NCBI GenBank assembly: GCA_016787665.1 | Contig: JAEUUC010000013.1 | Location: forward strand, 310,001 to 374,000 | DNA: 64,000 nt | Source of the DNA: Cyclobacteriaceae bacterium | GTDB taxonomy: Bacteria; Bacteroidota; Bacteroidia; Cytophagales; Cyclobacteriaceae | Direction: 5' to 3' | Shown: in pieces, positions 60,261-64,000 of the stretch | Layout of the letters: each line of letters begins with the position of its first letter | Position numbering within the stretch: position 1 is the stretch's first letter | Notes under the pieces: generated by a model | Databases searched by the model: none | What the model saw: the letters and a program-made list of their open reading frames with translations, nothing else | Told to the model about the DNA's origin: nothing | Made by a program: the position numbers and the translations under genes

Positions 60261-60655
60261 TGATCATGAGATACTTCATCATGGCGGTTGCGCTATTCAC
60301 CCTGGCCGGTTGCCGGCCCGATCAGGATAAAAAGACGCTGGACCGTGCCTTTGCCCTGCATCAGGAGGCCATGGGTGTAGCTGAGGAAATCGAACAACAG
60401 TTGAAGGCCTATGCGGATCAGGCCACCAGCGCACCGAACCCGGATTCCGTTCGGGTCTGGCTGGCGGAACTGGAAGAATGGCACGAAGACGTAGTGGAGG
60501 TACCCGGTTACGAGCATGAGCATCATCATCACGATGGGGAACACCATCATCACACGCCTGCGCCCAACGTCAGTGCCGGTGAAATGCTGGACATTCAGCA
60601 AGAGCTCAGAAGAGAAATTGAGGCTTTACGCCTGCGCATTCAACGCCAACGATAA
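60260..60655 (+). CDS. Histidine-rich lipoprotein, putative metal binder
   Basis: The 131-residue product has a lipobox (LAGC, C18), helical flanks and a histidine cluster at residues 86-98 (H86, H88-91, H95-98) with an acidic spacer. Such clusters bind zinc or nickel. Placed between the DUF3299-like gene and the CobW GTPase under a zinc-type operator, it is probably a periplasmic zinc buffer or sensor. The start may be 60260 or 60266. Confidence 0.8.
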   Translation: MIMRYFIMAVALFTLAGCRPDQDKKTLDRAFALHQEAMGVAEEIEQQLKAYADQATSAPNPDSVRVWLAELEEWHEDVVEVPGYEHEHHHHDGEHHHHTPAPNVSAGEMLDIQQELRREIEALRLRIQRQR

Positions 60656-60658
60656 GTC

Positions 60659-61873
60659 ATGGAAAATATCTTCAAACGCAAAACCAAGAAGCTCCCCGTT
60701 ACCGTACTCAGCGGATTTTTGGGAGCCGGCAAGACCACCCTGCTCAATCACGTACTTCACAACCGGGAAGGACTTCGGGTTGCACTCATTGTCAATGACA
60801 TGAGTGAAGTCAACATTGATGCCCAATGGGTAAGGAATGAAGTAAAGCTAAGCCGTACCGAGGAAAAGCTGGTGGAGCTCAGCAACGGTTGCATTTGCTG
60901 CACGTTGCGCGAAGATCTGATCAACGAGGTGAAAAAGCTCGCTCACCAGAATAAGTTCGATTACCTGCTGATCGAAAGTACAGGAATTTCGGAACCGATT
61001 CCGGTAGCGCAGACCTTCAGTTTCGTGACAGGCGAGGATCTGTATGACCTCACACAGATTACCCGCCTCGACACGATGGTTACGGTAGTCGATGCCCTGA
61101 ATTTCTTCAAAGATTTTGGAAGTGCCGATACCCTTCAACGAAGGAAACTCACCGATGATGCCGAAGACAAAAGAACCATTGTCAATTTGTTAACCGATCA
61201 GGTTGAGTTTGCCAATGTTATTGTCCTCAACAAAACCGATTTGGTTTCCGAGACTGATTTGCAGTTTCTGGAAGCTACGCTCCGCAAGCTGAATCCGGAA
61301 GCCCGGTTGATTAAATCAACATTTGGCCGCGTATCCCCGCGTGAAATTCTCAACACCGGCACGTTCGACTACGGCAAGGCATCACAGTCGGCTGGTTGGA
61401 TAAAAGAACTCAATGGCGTGCATACCCCGGAGACGGAGGAATACGGCATTAACTCGTTCGTTTTTCGCGATCATCGCCCGTTTCATCCGGAGCGGCTGTG
61501 GAACTTTATACAGTCGGAATTTCCAACGAACATCATTCGCAGTAAAGGCATTTTCTGGCTGGCGTCCCGCCCCGATCATGCGCTGCTGTGGGGCCAGGCG
61601 GGCGGCTCCACCCAGGCGGAAGTGTACGGCAAATGGTGGGCATCGGTTCCGGAGGCCGACCGCAGAAAGAGCCGCGATTTTTTGGCCAACCAGAAAGAAC
61701 TGCAAAAGAAGTGGAGCTCCGATTGGGGCGATCGGCTCAATGAATTGGTTTTCATCGGTCAAGCGCTGGACGAGGCTCTTGTTACGGCCCGGCTGCAGAC
61801 CTGTTTACTCACCGAATCCGAAATTGTGGATTTCAAATCGGGCAGCCACTTTGCTGATCGTTGGCCTCTATAA
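60659..61873 (+). CDS. COG0523 (CobW-type) GTPase, putative zinc chaperone
   Basis: The 404-residue GTPase inserts or delivers metal using GTP. It has Walker A GFLGAGKTT (19-27), the metal-binding CxCC motif C78-x-C80-C81 in NGCICCTLRED, a Walker B-like ESTGISEP and the guanine motif NKTDLV near 190. The C-terminal domain ends with DFKSGSHFADRWPL. COG0523 subfamilies under Zur control are linked to survival at low zinc. Its 3' end overlaps the convergent lipoprotein gene by 6 bp. Confidence 0.93.
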   Translation: MENIFKRKTKKLPVTVLSGFLGAGKTTLLNHVLHNREGLRVALIVNDMSEVNIDAQWVRNEVKLSRTEEKLVELSNGCICCTLREDLINEVKKLAHQNKFDYLLIESTGISEPIPVAQTFSFVTGEDLYDLTQITRLDTMVTVVDALNFFKDFGSADTLQRRKLTDDAEDKRTIVNLLTDQVEFANVIVLNKTDLVSETDLQFLEATLRKLNPEARLIKSTFGRVSPREILNTGTFDYGKASQSAGWIKELNGVHTPETEEYGINSFVFRDHRPFHPERLWNFIQSEFPTNIIRSKGIFWLASRPDHALLWGQAGGSTQAEVYGKWWASVPEADRRKSRDFLANQKELQKKWSSDWGDRLNELVFIGQALDEALVTARLQTCLLTESEIVDFKSGSHFADRWPL

Positions 61874-63085
61874 TGTTCGACCAACAGAAGCTTTTCTGCG
61901 GTTAATCAGCATGTAGTTCTGCTTCCGGGTCTTCCAATGGTAGCCCAACGAAAAGGGAAGGGGTTGAGCAGTCTGTACGCGGTACAACGAGTCCAGTGCC
62001 GCCTGGTATACCTCCTCGCCAAAAGACTGTACAGGTCGCGCATATTCACCAAACAACGAAAGTTCCTGATCCAAACGGTCGCGGAATGCCCTGTAGGGAA
62101 TGCCGGTATCATCCTGCAGCAGCGCTGCCGATGATTCCATCAACAGATCGCGTATGCGTGTAAAATCCTTCGTGTGCATGAGGTAGGAAGCTGATTTGAT
62201 GAACGTGTTGTACGACCCCCGGCTGTCCAGAAAGCGAACAAACTCCGGGCGGTCGCGCAAACCGGCATTCGACAAACTGATACTGAAGTAATACACGGTT
62301 TTCACTGCGCCTGTTGTCGGTTGATGCAAGATTAACCGCACGCCCGGGGTGGTATGCCAATGAAGCTGATGATGCGGAATGACTACCTCGCGGGCACTGG
62401 AATCGAGGTAAAGGAAATCCTGTTGAATAACGTCAAACCCTTCGCGCACACTGAAGAAGTACATCAGGGGTAAAACACCCTGAATTTGTTTCATGTCCTT
62501 ACGCATATGGCTGGTGATGAAATAGCTTTTGCCGAATACATCGCGCAACGAAACGGTGAGGCTGTCAAATAATTTCTCCCGCACGGAGGCCGACAGCGTA
62601 TCGGGCTGCGGGAGTTCAACGATCGGCTCAAGTGCCGCCATGATGTATTCGCTTGCATCGGGAAACAGGCGGTGCATGTGCAGGAAGTCGGGTCCGGAGA
62701 ACGGGTAAAAAACAACCTGCGAGTCGCCATAGGCGGGTGCCAATGTTTCTTTTTGCCAGGCGCTCATTTTGCGCAGGCGCAGGCTGTCCATCAATTCCCA
62801 GTTGAGTTGCATGGCGTAATGGAAATCCAGCCAGGCGTCCTCTCGTTCCAGTGGCGCGTAATGGTTCGAGTCGTACTGCGGGAGACCGGCATAGAAGCGA
62901 CTCAGCCGCAGCAATGCCGTATCTACAACCGGAGTGGCAGGCGCAGGCTCAGGTTCAGCTACGATAAGCGTGTCGGTGGCCACCGGGTGCGTCATCGTGT
63001 CGTAGGTGGCGCGGTTGCCCTCCTCACGCACGGGCTGGCAGGCAAACCCCATCAACAGCAAACCGATGTACAGGAACGCTCTCAT
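61868..63085 (-). CDS. Lipoprotein of unknown function
   Basis: The 405-residue product (ATG at 63085) has a lipoprotein signal (LLLMGFAC) and a largely helical mature part with several aromatic segments (FHYAMQLNWELMDSLRLRKMS, KKMFYFFSVREGFDV). I recognise no named family. The longer open frame to 63232 would overlap the permease gene without a plausible signal. Its start overlaps the permease stop (ATGA), so it is the second gene of that operon. Confidence 0.72.
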   Translation of the reverse strand: MRAFLYIGLLLMGFACQPVREEGNRATYDTMTHPVATDTLIVAEPEPAPATPVVDTALLRLSRFYAGLPQYDSNHYAPLEREDAWLDFHYAMQLNWELMDSLRLRKMSAWQKETLAPAYGDSQVVFYPFSGPDFLHMHRLFPDASEYIMAALEPIVELPQPDTLSASVREKLFDSLTVSLRDVFGKSYFITSHMRKDMKQIQGVLPLMYFFSVREGFDVIQQDFLYLDSSAREVVIPHHQLHWHTTPGVRLILHQPTTGAVKTVYYFSISLSNAGLRDRPEFVRFLDSRGSYNTFIKSASYLMHTKDFTRIRDLLMESSAALLQDDTGIPYRAFRDRLDQELSLFGEYARPVQSFGEEVYQAALDSLYRVQTAQPLPFSLGYHWKTRKQNYMLINRRKASVGRTL

Positions 63086-64000
63086 TTTTTGCGTGCGACA
63101 ACCCAATAGATGAACAGTCCGGGCAGCAGGCTGCCCACGACATACCATAGGATGAAGGATTGATTGGTAAATACGAAATACATCATCCAACCCGTGGCGA
63201 TGGTAAACACGACAATCGGCAGCGGGAACCACGGCATAGAAAAGGCCCGGTCACCCGCTGGATATTTTTTCCGAAGGCGAAAGGCAGTCCACGTGGCGAA
63301 CATGGAAAACATCGACAACGAAACCGAAATGTAGCTGATGATTTCCGTGAACGAGCTGACGAGAATGAGAAAAATGGCCCACCCGGACTGCACGCCAATG
63401 GCGACCACCGGCATGTCGAATGAATTTCTCTTCGAGAATGTGCGCAACGCGGGGTAGTCGTTTCCCATTGCCTCCGTCACGCGGGGGCCTGCCACCGTCA
63501 TGGCACTTAGCGTGGACAGCAGGGCGAAGCTGAAGAGCCCGGCAAATACTTTTCCAGCAGTCGATCCAAATAGCTTAAACGCCACTACGTTGCCGATGTC
63601 ATTCTGACCTTTTAACTCTTCAAATCCGCCAACCGACAGAAACATAGCGTTGAGGGCAAGGTAGATGACAACCACCGCCAGCGTACCGATCAAAAGCGCC
63701 CGGGGCAGGTTGCGCCCGGGGTTCTCCAGGTTTCCGGCAATGTAAGAGGCTGCATTCCATCCGGTGTAGGCGTACACCACAAAGACGAGTGATGTGGCAA
63801 AACCGACCGAGAGGATGAGGTCAAGATCTCCGGCATGAGGCACAAAGCGGACGTTGGCGCGTGCGGAGTATTCGATGAAGAAAGGGGCGAGGCAAAAAAA
63901 GGCGATAAGGGAAATTTTCAGGGATGTCAGCAGATTTTGGGCCATACCACCCGAGCGAACGCCAAACCAATGGATGATCGTTACGATGATGACCGCTGCG
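63082..64000 (-). CDS. APC-family amino acid permease (3' part)
   Basis: About 306 C-terminal residues of a membrane transporter are visible; the frame is open to the window edge. Motifs are those of APC transporters: YAYTGWNAASYIAGNLENPGRNLPRALLIGT, FALLSTLSAMTVAGPRVTEAMGND and VAIGVQSGWAIFLILVSSF. The substrate is an amino acid or a related amine. It shares an ATGA overlap with the downstream lipoprotein gene. Confidence 0.9.
   Translation of the reverse strand, partial: AAVIIVTIIHWFGVRSGGMAQNLLTSLKISLIAFFCLAPFFIEYSARANVRFVPHAGDLDLILSVGFATSLVFVVYAYTGWNAASYIAGNLENPGRNLPRALLIGTLAVVVIYLALNAMFLSVGGFEELKGQNDIGNVVAFKLFGSTAGKVFAGLFSFALLSTLSAMTVAGPRVTEAMGNDYPALRTFSKRNSFDMPVVAIGVQSGWAIFLILVSSFTEIISYISVSLSMFSMFATWTAFRLRKKYPAGDRAFSMPWFPLPIVVFTIATGWMMYFVFTNQSFILWYVVGSLLPGLFIYWVVARKK

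Noticed and set aside
1..64000. tRNA or rRNA genes
   Set aside because: I saw no cloverleaf-like or rRNA-like sequence in any gap large enough to hold one.

Overview
The window looks like a chromosomal segment of a Bacteroidota bacterium, most likely of the order Cytophagales. The signs are a fused CcoN-CcoO cbb3 oxidase with a one-heme CcoP, a CzcA-CzcC fusion, a TonB-dependent receptor with an N-terminal carboxypeptidase-like domain, paired DUF3526 ABC permeases, DUF6090 and DUF5916 proteins, and promoters of the Bacteroidota type (TTG, about 20 nt, TAnnTTTG). Core genes are GC-rich; by hand count many lines lie between 50 and 68% GC.

Layout. 0-8 kb: a cupin, an ECF sigma factor with a long C-terminal extension, a cold-shock protein with a clear terminator, an acyltransferase, a complete subclass B1 metallo-beta-lactamase with a lipoprotein signal, a DUF1349 protein, a membrane protein and an amidohydrolase-SnoaL fusion. 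8-22 kb: an AT-richer accessory region (sample lines 35-40% GC) in which every gene is on the minus strand. Most are unknown proteins, and they are separated by about ten same-orientation copies of one intergenic repeat or by large imperfect hairpins. An arsenic cluster (arsR, metallophosphoesterase, ACR3 pump) and a MacB/FtsX-type permease sit inside it. 22-32 kb: a SnoaL/DGPF pair, a DUF456 protein, the cbb3 oxidase operon ccoNO-ccoQ-ccoP-ccoG-ccoH with a SafE-type membrane protein, a universal stress protein, a membrane J-domain protein and a YciH/SUI1 protein. 31.8-32.8 kb: a small AT-rich islet beside a REP-like hairpin that matches the tail of the 8-22 kb repeat. 33-50 kb: a TPR lipoprotein and amidohydrolase pair, a TonB receptor under a DtxR-like palindrome, a heavy-metal RND system (CzcB plus a CzcA-CzcC fusion) and a second, drug-type RND system (adaptor, pump, outer-membrane lipoprotein).

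52-62 kb holds two transcription units that begin with the same 15-bp palindrome, TGCAACAATGTTGCA, each overlapping a recognisable -33 promoter element. One encodes an ABC ATPase, two DUF3526 permeases, a DUF1826 protein, a DUF5916 outer-membrane-type protein and a DoxX-like protein. The other encodes a DUF3299-like protein, a histidine-rich lipoprotein and a COG0523 (CobW-type) zinc-chaperone GTPase. I infer a zinc-starvation (Zur-type) regulon. The window ends with a lipoprotein and the 3' part of an APC amino-acid permease.

The strongest candidate for something undescribed is the 8-22 kb region: single genes in one orientation, start codons close to a repeat edge, and intergenic hairpins closed by short CACAAC/GTTGTG-type boxes. 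This resembles an integrase-less cassette array, but the boxes do not fit the classical attC consensus and no recombinase is present in the window.
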